Below the pieces are notes generated by a model, which saw only the letters and a list, made by a program, of their open reading frames with translations, did no database searches and was not told where the DNA came from. From Tubiluchus corallicola (lineage: Eukaryota; Priapulida; Priapulimorpha; Priapulimorphida; Tubiluchidae): DNA of 38,617 nt. The translations under genes were made by a program, and so were the position numbers. How positions within the stretch are numbered: the first letter of the stretch is position 1; each line of letters begins with the position of its first letter. Of this stretch, positions 18,867-32,654 are shown one piece after another. The DNA lies in assembly GCA_030141605.1 (NCBI GenBank), contig JAQGDQ010001483.1, positions 1-38,617 of the forward strand, given 5' to 3'.

Positions 18867-21800
18867 TTTTTATATAGACTTTATTCACTTGTACCTTTGC
18901 AGATTTGTTAAATCCTACAGTTACCTATTGTGCATGCTTTATGAATTAACGATAACGTTTATATATTTGTATATATCTGCTCAATTATGCACATACTTTG
19001 TAAAAATGAATGTTGTGATAATTATTTGTTTGTAAGTTAATAACAATCTAAATCAGCATATATTTATATTTTGCCAATTTGAGTGCAATCTAAGAGGTAG
19101 TGGCTATTATGACTATCTGGTCTGTAAAACACAATTAAAAAGACCAATTAAAATGTAAAAAAATTGTGCCTATAAAAACTTTAAAAACTATCCTTGTATG
19201 CGTAATATAAGATAACTATTTCTGATATTTGTGATGATTTGTAATTGTACTTGTGTCAACGTTCGTTATTATTTTCTTCCTTATATGGATAGATTTTTTT
19301 CTACTGACAAAGGGCAGGCAGTGTTAAGGTGTGCCTATAATTATCTTTGCCGTAACGAAGGAAAAACCTGAATGATCATTCTCATGAATAAGTCTGACAA
19401 AAGTTACTTAAAGAAAACGAATCGAAATATAATTTCTGTTTGTTTAACTCGTAATTAAATAAAACGAATCGAAATATAATTTCTGTTTGTTTAACTCGTA
19501 ATTAAAAAATTTTTACAACTGTTGACGGTCTATAATTACAGCTAGTGGTGATACAATGGGGATGGGAAGTCTGATCCCTTATTAGCAGTTTAAATTATAA
19601 TCCTGGGTAATGAACTACCAACCTTAGCTGTATGCGTATGCTAACAATGTGAAATGTTTTGTTTTGTTACATAATTGTTTATTTTAAGCATAGTTAAATT
19701 TACAATTACGCTATTACGGGATAAGAAATTTGTGAATTCATGTTTGGTGTGTGATTTTTACCCGCGTTTGCAGTATACTTTGTTTGTATTGAAGAATGCA
19801 AAAAGATAAATAGGAAAACTCAAAATACTGTAGGTAAATTGTTTTTGTGCATAAACAATGAGAAAGATTGCTGTATGTTTGCATTTATGTTGTTAAAATT
19901 TTATACATTTGCGCTTAATTATTCTGCATATACTTTTTACACAGTTTGGCCAGTGATGTTGAACTGTTGTGGCAGAACCGGAACTTATCTAAGTCTCACG
20001 ATAAGGCACTGAACCAACAGAAGTGTCTTAGTCACATATGTGTATATGTATTGACAATACGGGTGAGAAGGGTGAGGGTGCAGGTAGCGTGGCATGTGAA
20101 ACAATCAAAAGAATAATTCCCAGTAGTGCATGACCCATTTAACAGGAAAACTCGATGCTGCTTAACTTTTGCAGCCAAACACATGTCATGACCACTCAAG
20201 TATATTCATCTGGCCCTCTATGAACTCATGAATATCGTAATTTGAAGTATCGATAAACGATGACATAACTTTGACTGAAGCACTAAATATTTTGTTTAAT
20301 TAAGACAGAGAAACTCATATGAAAATGGAGCTAAAACTGCCTGGAGAAACTGTACGCATACTAGTTTTAGATTTTAGTGAAATGCACCTTAATGTTTACA
20401 CCTGAATATGTATGTAAAAAGTTATTTATTATGCATTTTTCTAAAATGTATTTATTAATGTATGATTAATATCAAATTTAGTAATATGTTTATTAAATCG
20501 TGGGCTGTTTTCAAATATAACTTTTCTATTATAAGTTTCGTACATTTTTGGTAATTAAAGAGCAAAATATTACGACAGTTCTGAATTTTGAACATTGAAT
20601 TTAATTCAGTTTCAGTGTAGTGGTTTTGCATGTACGTAATACGGAAGTAACGCAAATTAATTAATAATTTCTAAATCCAAGTAGTTGAATTGAGAATATT
20701 TATTAAATTTGCACTATATTTAGGTTTAATCTATGCTGTGTTGTGAGTTTAGTTTGACCTTGAATTTACTTCATAAAAAATAAATCCCGGAATTATAACA
20801 GTCATTCCATGTTTTTCTATACATTTATAAAATGTCTAAAATTCCTTGCTTGTCTTTTCTGTTTGAGGTCTATATTTACTGTGCGTTTATCACGGTTATT
20901 TGGCATTTCAATACCTACGACGACGTTTTTCCTATACAAACTTGTAAGCTTGTAGGCAGTACATAAAAATTACAGAGAGATATAAGCGCCAAAGCTAGCG
21001 CTGGTAGGTTAACCTACACGCCTGAAGTATGTAATTATACTGTCCATTTTAAATTTAACTTCTCTGACAGCGCATACTGCGTGTGACAAGGAAAAAGAAT
21101 GTTGTCACCCTGTAAGTCCACAATCTACAATTTTCACCAAAAATGCTACTGGTTAAACTGTCTTGATGAGGCTAATAAGAGCTACAGACGACACACCTAA
21201 TGTAAGTAGGAGCCATAAATCACTGTTTCGTGCTCACGGCTGCCTGAATTACCCTGCTACGGACAAAATCCTTAATCGTACACGCAATACGAGCTTTCCG
21301 TTGAGAAAGCGACATAAGCACGTTTACCATTTACATCTTGGAAGTTTCATAGCCACACAAAAGACCTTTACGTAGCATCTACACAGTTATGACCATAAAA
21401 CGAGCATGTACGTCGTAAACTTATATGTATATCGGTTATTATACCCAGAAGGTAATAATTACAGGTATACGTGTGATTATGGTGCAACCCCTTTGCGAGC
21501 GGCTTTAACGTCATTTTCTATCATGTCATTTTTGTATTATTATAAAGGTGAAAAATTTATTACCTGTTCTATACTAAAACTAAGTTTGTAACAGCTATAG
21601 CATACTTTTCCTGTTATAATTATGGTGTACACCTGCGGGATAACTCGTTATTTTTCTGGAATTCCAGGTGATGTTTTGTTGCCAGGTAGGTTTAATGAGT
21701 TAATTCAGGTTATTAAAGATGTTTATAGCGCGTCGTTATAACAAAACTTTAGCTGGTTGTTCCCGTCACAAAAGAATTCGCAGAAGCAATTATTCGTTTT

Positions 21801-22090
21801 CAAAAGAGTTTCGCCTGGTGACTCTCACTAAGTTGTACAGAGTTGCAATTGCCATTGCTGTGAGCTTTACTTAAAATAGTGTATGAAGTAGTTTTACATA
21901 CTTAAAACTGCGAACGTCGTAAGGCGCCCGTCTCTCCGTAGTCAAAATTCTGCTACTTTTGTAGACATTTATCAAATATGGGGGTTTACAATGATACTAG
22001 GGCATTTATTTTAACTGTCAAGACATTTTAAACTATTCTAGACTATTTTGACTTAATTGTATTTTGGCGAGATTCAAAATGTAGCCTTAT
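18867..22090. other. Intergenic sequence, no gene recognised
   Basis: AT-rich unique DNA. It contains the 47-bp tandem duplication (19414-19507) and a perfect 14-bp palindrome GTAGGTTAACCTAC (21004-21017). ORFs at 21163-21375 and 21406-21591 are short, without start context or family motifs. Confidence 0.55.
19414..19507. repeat. 47-bp perfect tandem duplication
   Basis: Two adjacent copies with period 47 bp, each starting AAAACGAATCGAAATATAAT. They lie about 0.6 kb past the predicted poly(A) site. Confidence 0.95.

Positions 22091-22130
<40 letters not shown>
22091..22130. repeat. (GAT)n microsatellite
   Basis: About 13 uninterrupted TGA/GAT units. Confidence 0.96.
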
Positions 22131-22131
<1 letters not shown>

Positions 22132-25100
22132 AGTCTTATATTTTAAAATACCTATTTACATAAATGGACAGGCAACGTTTAATTTAATTTTAAGTACACA
22201 CAAATACACACATATATGTATATTAATTATCAGTAATGCGGAAAGAGTATGTTGAAATTTTTGGAAAGTTTCCGTATAAAAATTTCCTTTGTTTAAATAA
22301 GACCAATTTTAACACCAAATATTGTATTTGGTGTACTCAAAGCAAATTACAAACACTGAATTTTAATCATGCAGTGAGGTGTATTAAATATTTGTATAAG
22401 GTGGAGAAATATGCAGGTGCCAACCTTGGGATAGAGTACTAGAAAAAGTTGAAGATAGTTAGTTACCTTTGACTCATATATTCTAATTTACTGAACAACC
22501 AAAATTGTCAGAGTGTAGTCAATGCATATTACTGATTACAACTAATTGCATTCATTGAGAGTCAATTAGTGCTTGTATTTCTTTATTGTTATATTAATTG
22601 TCTTGGTTTTTGTAATTTGTAAAGCATGGTTTGTATTAAATAAAATGTTAAATATAAAAAATATACATTAATGATATAGTGTTAAATATACGATGTTACT
22701 AAGATCGTCGAAAATTATAACAAGAAAAATACACTATTAATTCAAACAGTTGAATCTTTATTACTACACTGCGACCTTGTAAGGCAAGAAGAGAGACTAA
22801 ATTTCCGAAAAGAATTAGCAGATGGAACAATTTCTGACATCTTCATACGGCTAAGAAGGAAACCTTTAATTGACGTCTTTGTAAATATTGTAAAAGAAAA
22901 TTTTATTATTGACATTATGTTGCAATATCTAAATGCTTAGCTGATTGCGCAAATCTGGTTCATTGTACAACTGTACTGAAATTATCAATGATACAGTTCA
23001 TATACAAATTAGGCATGGCTGCGCTCATATCGATACGAATTTTCTCTATAATCGTTATGAGACATTTCAGTTCTAGGTTGATTTAGTGATTTGGCATATT
23101 ACGCAATAATTTTTGGGTTTTCTTGTGCAAAATTTACCTTGAAATCGTATCATGTGAAAAGTCCCAACAATGCAAATCGAACTGCCATAGTTAAAAGCAC
23201 TTTGCGCTTTTGTGGAGGTTAGATAAAAACGTGAATTTTGATCGTGAATAGAGTGTTTAACGTATGTACTCACTTACGTAACTGTCAGTTATTACATATC
23301 ATCTGTGATCACTGCGATGAACTTTGATGAATTAAGGTGCAATGTGTGAAGCTCAGATCACTGCTTAGTTGATTTCAGAAGTGCTTCAAAGGTCATTTGA
23401 AGGAGGTCGCGAAAGATAAACTTGAGCCGCAGGTCAAATTGTTCATTCTAATGCGTTTGCGTAGCTTTCTGACCGTCGTATGTATAAGTTTTGAAACCAT
23501 CAACGTCATAAGACCCAGCTTCTACTGAATCTGCGGGGTCGATGCTCATCAAAAGGCGACCACGGTTTACATAAAATTATGATGACGAACTTGGCGCATC
23601 TTGAATTTTGTTTGCTCAAATTTATTTTAAAAGGAATAACCCTGGTTCCTGTTCCAAACATTTTTTCAGCCTGCTTACACTAATGGATCACGTATGGGCA
23701 CACTTTGACCTGCTGGAACAGTCCAAACACATGTGATTATCTCCAGCAATGAGGTTTACTATCAAGCTAATATCCATGTTAAACAGGTGTAAATCAGCTG
23801 TAGGCTTACCCGCCGGCAGACAAGCGACCACATTGTAAAAACATAGGCACATAGTCTGAATTAGATCTGTGAGGTTAGCAAGACGACGGTTCATGTAAGG
23901 AAAAAGTTGATGATAATCTACCGTAAACAAAACACGCCAAGTTATTTGAAGTCAATGTTGATCGTTTGGAGTACGACAGCCATGTTTTCTGCAAGTGCAA
24001 GCCATGTGTCGCATGCAGCAAAACAAACTAATAGGAAGTTAACTCGTTATCACCAAGTTGCTTCAAGGCTTGAAGCCAAACACGTGTTTAGACTTTAAAG
24101 TGGCTCAACAACAGGTTAATTTCATAAACCCTGGCTTCAATCTGTAAAGAATGCTATAATTCCACTTGTTTTTTTGTACTTAGAGGGTGGATTTTACAAA
24201 GTACAGCTGCTACCACATCTTTTTATTATACACATTGCAAATACACAATAAATCAGTGAATTCAACTCAAACAGATATCTCTTTACTACTGCAGTAATCC
24301 TAATTTCCTATCTTCATTTTTCAAGTACTTGAATCTACAGAAATTAGAAATGCACTCGTGAGACTGAAAACGAAGCCAGACGATTACCGGAAATAGAAAA
24401 AGAAGATGAGATCGGAAGCTAACACAGGAAAAGGGAAAACTGTCAAGCGTACAAACAGGAAGTTTGAGACGAAAGTTGATCAGCTGGAGAAAAAGCGGTT
24501 TCCTTAAACAAAGAAGATAAATTCAAGCAAAATATTTTAGATAACCAATGTAACATATAGTAGTGCAAGCGTGAATCGTCTCAAATTATTGACACACAAT
24601 TTTAAACTTACTTTTTATAGCCAAAAAATGTCTATAAAGTATAAAATTGCTTTATACTGGAGCAGTAAAGAAATTTTGACGTAACTGGTAGACTTCGTGA
24701 CTTTTCGTAAGCGCGTCGTGGGCTTCCGTAGGCGCGCGCTGTTTAAACTAATTCAAACTTCTGCTGCTCACTTAATGTTCAAGCAAAAAAATCACCAGAT
24801 TAGTCATAGCTTTTTTTGTAGTCATTGGTGGAAAAATGGGCATCGAAATGAGATTTTACTTTAAAGTGATTTTACTAAGTACGAAACGTTTATCTCACTT
24901 TTATTACTAAATCGTTCAAACATTTTCGGCGAACATTGAAATAAGCCAAACTTCGCAGAAGGGTTGTCCTTTCTTTAAAAGTTACTGAATAAAACTTTTT
25001 CTGAATTCGAATAATGTGGTGATGCAAGCGATTCCGATTTTTGCTGCATTTTAATACAGTACTGTAATGTAAATTATATTTATATCATTTAAAATCTCAG

Positions 25101-25189
25101 TACTCTGAACACGCCGCACGATAAAATACATTTAAATTTTAATATTCATAAGAAGCATAATATTTAAAAGACATTAAAAATTAAAACTA
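22131..25189. other. Intergenic sequence, no gene recognised
   Basis: AT-rich unique DNA with a perfect 10-bp hairpin at 22312-22334. The ORFs at 22236-22442 (plus) and 23688-23930 (minus) show no recognisable domain. Confidence 0.5.
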
Positions 25190-25817
25190 ATTCGCCACAA
25201 AAAGTACAATATAAAGAAACGTGTTTTGAGATATTTTTAAAACAATCTAATGAATTTGTAGAACGTATAGCAACAGGTAAGTTATTCCAGAGATGCGGAG
25301 CAAAGTGATGAATTAGCATTTTGGAATTAGAATACTGTATTAGGGATTAGCAGATGTAAATTAATTTGTTCATTAGCATTAGAACGAAGTGTTTGGCCCA
25401 TGTAGCAGCGTATTAAAATATCAGTAAGGTATGCAAGTGCTAAACCATGAAGTATTTTGTAAGTGATACAAAGAATTTTAAATTGAATTTGTAACTTGAT
25501 CGGCAGCCACCGTAACTCTCCTAGAATAGGTGTAATATGATCGTGTTTTTTAGTTTTCATAATGAGACGATAAGTAGAATTCTAAATTAGATGGCGTTTG
25601 CAATTATCATGTTCAGGGAGTCCAAAAAGTAAATTATTGCAATTATCAAGTTTGGACGTCGTGAAGACACGTATGAGTTCTTCAGTTGTTTGGTGGTTGA
25701 CAATATTCCTGATATATCGCAGAAACTGCCGGCTTAACAACCTTGTAATTTTTTCACTAGATGTGAAATTGTACTTTTAAACGACTCTGATGATTTTCAG
25801 AGTATACGCCATCACTT
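25190..25817 (-). pseudogene. LINE (CR1/L2-type) reverse-transcriptase 3' fragment, frameshifted
   Basis: Read antisense, several frames together give the end of a non-LTR reverse transcriptase: SRLKVQFHI, HLVKKITRLL, LRYIRNIVNHQTTEELIRVF, TTSKLDNCNNLLFGLPEH, TKKHDHITPILGELRWLPI, FKILCITYKILHGLALAYL and FAPHLWNNLPVAIRSTNSL followed by DCFKNISKH. These are the fingers-to-thumb landmarks SKLDYCNSLLYGLP, HITP-LHWLP, FKIL-YK-LHGLAP and APxLWNxLP. At least two frameshifts and one stop (after CKRHLI) break it, and the catalytic FADD part is absent. Dead, truncated copy. Confidence 0.85.
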
Positions 25818-27590
25818 GTTAACTAAATGTTACAATTAACAAAATTCAGTACAATCTGCTTTACCGCTAGCAAAAGAAATCCGAGGAATAGCTATTGCAT
25901 AGATGCAATGTTACAACTCCACCTGCTCCAAATTTGTATTACTATTAGTGTTCTAAGACTTAAAAACAAAAAACATTGTAATGATATAGAAGTAGAAATT
26001 TTAGCCAAGCCAAAATGCACACATTACAATAACGTTTCATGTTATGGTACTACAAGCAAAACTTTCCGCCGAAACCTTTTTGCTCTTAAAAAAGTTTATG
26101 TGATGTCTGTACAGGAATTTTTGCATGAAGCCCGTTGAGGATTTAGATATTATTGAAAACTCGCAAAGACATATCACAAGACGATTTTATTATTACGTAT
26201 TACGTGATACGTATCCAGAAAGACGCAAAATTATTAAATGATTTAGCCGTGAGCTATAAGCAAACCACGTGGATGCTCATCTAGAGTCTGAAGCGCTTCT
26301 TTAATGTACTTTAGCATATAAAGGCAAAAGTAATCATTGTCTAAAATATTTGTGTACGTAAAACAAATCAAGAGGTTTTGTATCATTTTCCCCATTTGGG
26401 CATTAATCCAGTACTAATCACAGTGGTGCGAAAAGTTTCAAAAATATGAAGAGTGTTCTTCAAAATTACATAAAACATGATTTTTCGATAAGACTCTAAG
26501 TTCCAATTGCAGAACAGCAGATTGGCTGTGTTGTAAGGTGCTGGGACCAGGTGGCCTAACACTGGTCAAGCTATCAAGTCAATACTCCCTTGGCGGTACT
26601 CAGTAATTATAGTCAGCAATAAACACGAGTCGTTGCACATGCTGCAATGAAACCCCACACAACACAACCTTTTATTATTATTACAGCGGTTCTGTGGTTT
26701 TTTCCTCACCACAACTTCGCTATCACCACGTGTGCGCATGGCTAAAACATGGGCTCTTTTCGTTGCTGTCTCTTCGATTAGTTGAAAAGCTGTTAGCCAC
26801 ATGAGCGAAGACCATTTCATTAACTTTTGCAAGAGCAAAGCTGTAAAAGGCTTCCATTGAGGTCTTTTTAGCACCCCATAAAGCTCGAGTCGCAAAACAA
26901 ACGCAGTCAAAGCTGACACCTTAACAGCAAATTTTTCTTGCTAATGCACTCCTGTTTGCAGCAAAGTGCATCCAAGGTGTGAATTATCAACGGAAAGAAA
27001 GAAAACACCGTGCTCTGTTGCTTTAAGTGAATTGCCATTAAACGCAAATAAGTCTTTTGCTTAAAAATATATTCATGTCTTAAAAGCGGGGAACGTCTTG
27101 AGCATGTTTCTGTGCATTATACTATTATTCCTTTCAGTGTCAATATTTTGAGACGAGCACCTTGGCGCCAACCCACCTGTAACCCTAGGGTCAACCCACC
27201 TGTATCATGCACATATTTAATAGCTATGGAGGCGCGAGGTGTAACGAAACAGGACATGAAATTACTACAAAGCGCAGGTAGAGCTTTTATCTTGTTCCTT
27301 ATTCTTTGCTTAATTCTTCCATAGAAAGTTTTTAGGTTATCTCTAAAATTTGTTCAGCGTTGAATTTATATATTGAATTTATTGGTTGAGTTACGTGTTC
27401 TGGAGCGAATGTTGTAGCTTTATTACACTCTTATTATTAATACAGCTATCACACGCATGTATACCAGTGATGATAATAGCGAAGATGACTATGGTAGTGC
27501 CTTAATTTTTATAATCTTATCGCTTACATTCATGCAACATAATATTACAAAGCAGACGTTCCACATTTTTCACTAAACGTTATGCCTGCC
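25818..27590. other. Intergenic sequence, one unrecognised ORF
   Basis: No gene recognised. The minus-strand ORF 26566-26919 (117 codons) has a Cys cluster (RCNNNKRLCCVGFHCSMCND) that faintly recalls a zinc-binding tail of a transposase, but no family could be assigned. Confidence 0.45.
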
Positions 27591-27835
27591 TACTTATCTA
27601 CCTATCTACCTACTTAAATATCTAATTACCTACTTACCTACCTACCTACCTACCTACCTACCTACCTACCTACCTACCTACCTAATTACCTACCTACTTA
27701 ACCCAGCTACCTACCTACCTACCTACCTACCTACCTACCTACCTACCTACCTACCTATCTACCTACCTACCTACCTACCTACCTATTTACCTATCTACCC
27801 AACCCAGCTACCTACCTACCTACCTACCTACCTAC
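27591..27835. repeat. (CTAC)n tetranucleotide array
   Basis: CTAC units interrupted by CTAT/CTTA/AATTAC variants and by two AACCCAGCTACC insertions (about 27700 and 27800). Confidence 0.96.
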
Positions 27836-28080
27836 ATGCATGCATGCATACATACATACATACATACATACATACATACATACATACATACATACATACA
27901 TACATACATACATACATACATACATACATACATACATACATACATACATACATACATACATACATACATACATACATACATACATACATACATACATACA
28001 TACATACATACATACATACATACATACATACATACATACATACATACATACATACATACATACATACATACATACATACA

Positions 28081-28112
<32 letters not shown>
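27836..28112. repeat. (CATA)n tetranucleotide array
   Basis: Begins with a few CATG units, then about 66 nearly perfect CATA units. It directly abuts the CTAC array. The Cys-Met-Tyr-Val and Ile-His-Thr-Tyr ORFs are artefacts of the repeat. Confidence 0.97.
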
Positions 28113-28114
<2 letters not shown>

Positions 28115-29903
28115 CTTTCCTAGTTACTCGCTGTAACCTATTATCCTTGTACCAAGTTTGGGGTTAATATTCAAAATCTGTTACTTTTTCTCAGACGGAC
28201 ACACAGCGAAACAAATACACAGGCAGGCAGGGAGAAATGGATATACCCTATCCCAGGCACGATCGTCCGTGTGGATAACTGCAAAATAAGTGTACTCTTC
28301 CTTGCATACACACAATCTCACATTTGTAGTTTTTTAGCAGTTTCGCCTGTCTAATTCAGATTTTTGCGAAGACTATCAGTTATTACATGTCTCACTCCTA
28401 TATCACCTGCTAGCGTCATGACAGCATCATTAAATCAGGTAAGATCAGGTGCGTTATTGAAACGGTAATCTCTCAATGCAGTTGGATGTGAGCAGTGCAA
28501 TAGGGCACTGATATCTTGGGATTCTCCAACCATTAGTTACAAAAATGTCAAGTAAGTACGCGTCATTCGTGCACTACATCAGAGCAAAGCAATTCTTAGC
28601 AAAGAGGCAATACTGTAAAAACAAACTTCATGTGTTACCTGCAGTGAGAAGAAATATTTAACTATTAAAAAACACTTGTTATATTTCAAATAGGGTGATC
28701 CACTTTGTCTCTTTCTAAAACGTTGTCATGTCAATTAAATGAAAATGTGTAGAAACTTAGAATGAGCAATTCAGAAAAAAGGACTCGATTCTGTATTATT
28801 GTAGCAGTAATTTTTTTCTATATATTTATTGATATTTGATTCAATGTGATTTTATTACAAAAAGTAATTCTAATAGAAATTGTAACGAAAGACCTTTATT
28901 TTTTCACATTAAAATACAGATATTAATATATTTAGAGGCTAATTTTCTAAAACTTATACAGCCAGCAGCAGCAGTATAGAGCGGCAACTGCAATAGCTAC
29001 AGACGTGGATCATGGATCACCAACATTAAAGGAAGACAGGATGATTTTTCGTATTCTACCCCATTTTCACATCCGATAAAACGTATACATTTCAACACAA
29101 TTAATACTACAAAAGCTTTCCTGATAATTAAATTATGGATTTAAAACTTAATTAACGGCGGGCGAGCCAAACTATTGATGACATCACATTCTAACATAAT
29201 TTTCAAAAGTAAAAATATTCCACGAGCGTGTTGCACGTGTTTGCAAAAGCGAAAATTGAAGTACATTGCTACTGTAAGATATTCAGTGTGTTGTACTAAT
29301 GTGCGCATGAGCTGTCGAACGTGTGTAGTTCGTCACAAACTAACACATCTGAACTGAGAGGTACAGAGCCTGTTTTTGTGCAATACATTTCGGAAATGCA
29401 GGTGCTAGTGCCCGTCTAACCAGCGAAGAACTAGTGGCACGAACACGAAATTGTGTTTGTGTGGTAATAATTCTTTCTCGTAAGTCATTTTTGAAAAATG
29501 GTATGTTATTTTTTTCAATATTTTCTAGAGTAGATTGTTTTAAACAACAGTTTAAGATTGGGTCCAGTTTTGCTTTAATGATGAGAGTCAAATTGCAATC
29601 TACACGTTTGCATATCCCTATTAGCATTGCGCAGCCTTGTGAAGACAAACATTTATAGACTCTAGATATAAAAAAATAATACGTTAAAGCTGAAAAAACT
29701 ATGAAACGTGACTTGAAGAGACATCCTAGTAAAGCCGTGTGCATGTTAAGTTATTAGTTCAACACAAACAAGAATTTCACCTACATGAGTATGGCGAGAA
29801 TAAAATTGAAAAACAGAAGAATGACGTAATGTGACAATTTCTTGCTTTATTGTTACACCAGGGAAAAGTTAGTTACTGAAAATTGTGGCTCGATCTGCAT
29901 CCC
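28113..29903. other. Intergenic sequence, no gene recognised
   Basis: Unique AT-rich DNA. Overlapping ORFs on both strands at 29340-29744 (minus, 134 codons) and 29434-29658 (plus) show no domain I know, and both may be chance. Confidence 0.5.
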
Positions 29904-30163
29904 AAGTTAGTATTACAAGTTTTACAAGTTATTACAAGTATTACAAGTATTACAAGTTATTACAAGTATTACAAGTTATTACAAGTATTACAAGTTATTA
30001 CAAGTATTACAAGTTATTACAAGTATTACAAGTTATTACAAGTTTTACAAGTTATTACAAGTATTACAAGTATTACAAGTATTACAAGTTATTACAAGTA
30101 TTACAAGTTATTACAAGTATTACAAGTTATTACAAGTATTACAAGTATTAAGTATTACAAGTT
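29904..30163. repeat. 9/10-bp minisatellite, ATTACAAGT and TATTACAAGT units
   Basis: About 27 units. Nine- and ten-base units alternate irregularly; a few read TTTTACAAGT. The Tyr-Tyr-Lys and Ile-Thr-Ser ORFs are repeat artefacts. Confidence 0.95.
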
Positions 30164-32603
30164 TTAAACATTTTAGTTTTGTATATTGAGGCAATTTAGA
30201 CAAGTGTTTGAAAAACGTGGCTAGATTTTTGGTAACAATTTTCTGCTTGACAAGGGAAAACGGCGTCGTTATATGAATTGATATATTAATTTTAGTGCTA
30301 ATGTTATAAAATAAAAACTAATATGGTAGTTTACAAGGTGCTAGTTTACAAATCACGCTATATTACGAATGCAGCAAGGATCAACTAAATCTATTCTTTA
30401 TGCATAAATCTTCGAAATTTAAAGCAAAGAATAAAAGCATTTTTACATGTGCGTGTATATGACATCGTATATTACATGGCTTCTCGTGTTCAGCAGGCTT
30501 CCTAGATTTGCTAATAATAAGACAAGAATATTTCAACAACTTTTTGTTATTATTCAATTACTGCTAATGACGACTGCTTTTCCCATAGCTATTTGCAATT
30601 GGGGAAGACGGGGATCTACACGAATTGTATGTTTAGACTCACAACAAACCGCATAAACACGAGCTGTATTGATTATGATGAGCTTTTAGCAGCTTTCAGC
30701 TGTGATAACTTAAACGACTTAAAACCTGACCACTTCCGTATTCTGCCCCTTAGGACTGTGATTGCCCGTGCAATCAGAATGCACAAACTTACGCCCCCGC
30801 AATCTAAATGGAAAAGAGCACTTGTTGGTTTCTAGTCTAATGAGCTTTGCAGAGTAATTATCATTTAGGTTAGTGTACAAGAAGCTAATGCTAACCCGTA
30901 CGGATTCTCCTATGCTATGCTATTCATGGAAGATGCAATTTTAATGCGAAGTAATTATTTCGCCTGCCTTATTATTTAGTGAATTGTTTAGGATGACTAA
31001 CGTAATACATAATAACAAAATGGTATTTGCTTAACCGTTTTCGTTTTACCCCATCTTCCTCCATGATCGACTGACTATTAACGACAGAAAAGTGTATAAA
31101 GTATGTTAATATAAAAGTCATAATAAAATATTTCTATAGTTAAAAGTGCGCAGTAATAACACATACCTTTTGCGCAGCAATGAAATTACAATTAGACTTT
31201 AACGTGTTAAGTGCACTTATCTTAATGACCTACCATCTGTCTCTTCTCTATTCCTGCAGATGGCGCAATGATCATTAGTGGCTCCCACTGGGCAATGCTT
31301 AACCTTAATTTAGCGCGTTTTCAACAATTTTGCTAAAAAATTGAAGTAACTATTATTATATTAAGAATTTCTCTCCCACTTTCGCCCCTTGGTATGGAAC
31401 CGCCTTCGGTCTTATTTTGAATCACAGGTTGTTGATGATAAAGCCGCGTTGTTAATAACGTGAAAATTATGGGCTTCCTTCTGCGACGTTCTCTGGCTTC
31501 CTTAATCAACATCTCGTATGTTAAGGTGAATTGTTACCTGAATAATAAGACTTCGCCACAGGTAAGCATTATGCGTGCAAGATAGCCTGCAACGCAATTA
31601 AGTAAGTACTAGAAGATTCATGAAACCTAATACATTGACTGTGGTTAACACCACGCGCACAAGAGAGAGATGAGAGCAGCAATTATCCACGTGAGATGAA
31701 ACCCTTTGTTAATGAGCTTGCGTGCCTTGTAGGATAAGTCAGCCTTCGTTTAAATCAGAAAATGCTAATGGCTCCCCCTTTGTTGCCTGTGTAATTAAAA
31801 ATTAATCTATCCGAGATCATCATCTGCGCATGCACGACACAAAACGGGGTGAACTTTAAATAACTAAAAAATGTGTGATTTCTCGACAATGTGGAAACAA
31901 AAACATATAATAGCTGTGTTAAATTTATGCTGTTTTCATTGTAACCAAACAGCGAAGTTTACAAGCAATCTTTTCAGCTGTCAACATTCGCCGGCATTTA
32001 TAGTAAACATAGTATTTCTTAAATAAAACCTGATGTTTGCTTGACAAGACGAACTGCCAGAAAAAACAGTTGGTGATTATTGTAGTAATTTTTTAGCGTA
32101 GACACAGCCACAGCTGGCTGTATTGTCAATTATGATCGCATATGATCTAAACACCCTCTGCTGGAGTTCTGACAGACCTGCAAGAATCCAATGTTATTGT
32201 TTATGTTCTGCCCCACTGTGAAAGGCAATCAATTTTTCTCAAGGGGTGCAACGTATTATAAACAAGTGTCACGTTCAGTTGCCCATATTACAGAAATATT
32301 AGAGACCTACTGGGCACTATATTTTAAGCTGCTGATAATTATTATTTCGAGAAAAAAGTAGTTCACAACGCAAAACTGATTTGATGTGAAAAGGGGTGAA
32401 ATTAGTATTTAGATGCCTCGTACTTATTCACACATACACTACATTACCGTATTTTTGCATAAATGCCTGATGTTGATCCCACAAAAAAGATATTTTTAGT
32501 ATAAAGATATTTTTGTATAAACACTCTTTATTAAACTCAGAATTAACAATGAAGAATTACAAATGCTTAACTAAAGTTTCTTCTGGGGTAATAAATTGAA
32601 CTT

Positions 32604-32604
<1 letters not shown>
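30164..32604. other. Intergenic sequence, no gene recognised
   Basis: Unique DNA. The ORF at 30593-30835 (plus, 80 codons) has an ordinary amino-acid mix but no recognised motif, splice-site support or start context. Nothing else identified. Confidence 0.5.

Positions 32605-32654
<50 letters not shown>

Noticed and set aside
27824-28167. Cys-Met-Tyr-Val and Ile-His-Thr-Tyr ORFs
   Set aside because: A tetranucleotide repeat without stop words is open in all three frames; no gene.
29340-29744. 134-codon minus-strand ORF
   Set aside because: No domain, no splice or promoter support, and a rival ORF on the other strand; likely chance.
29904-30163. CRISPR-like array
   Set aside because: Units of 9-10 bp abut without spacers, and the DNA is metazoan.
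30447-30835. Two overlapping plus-strand ORFs
   Set aside because: Ordinary composition but no motif; without transcripts they cannot be supported as a gene.
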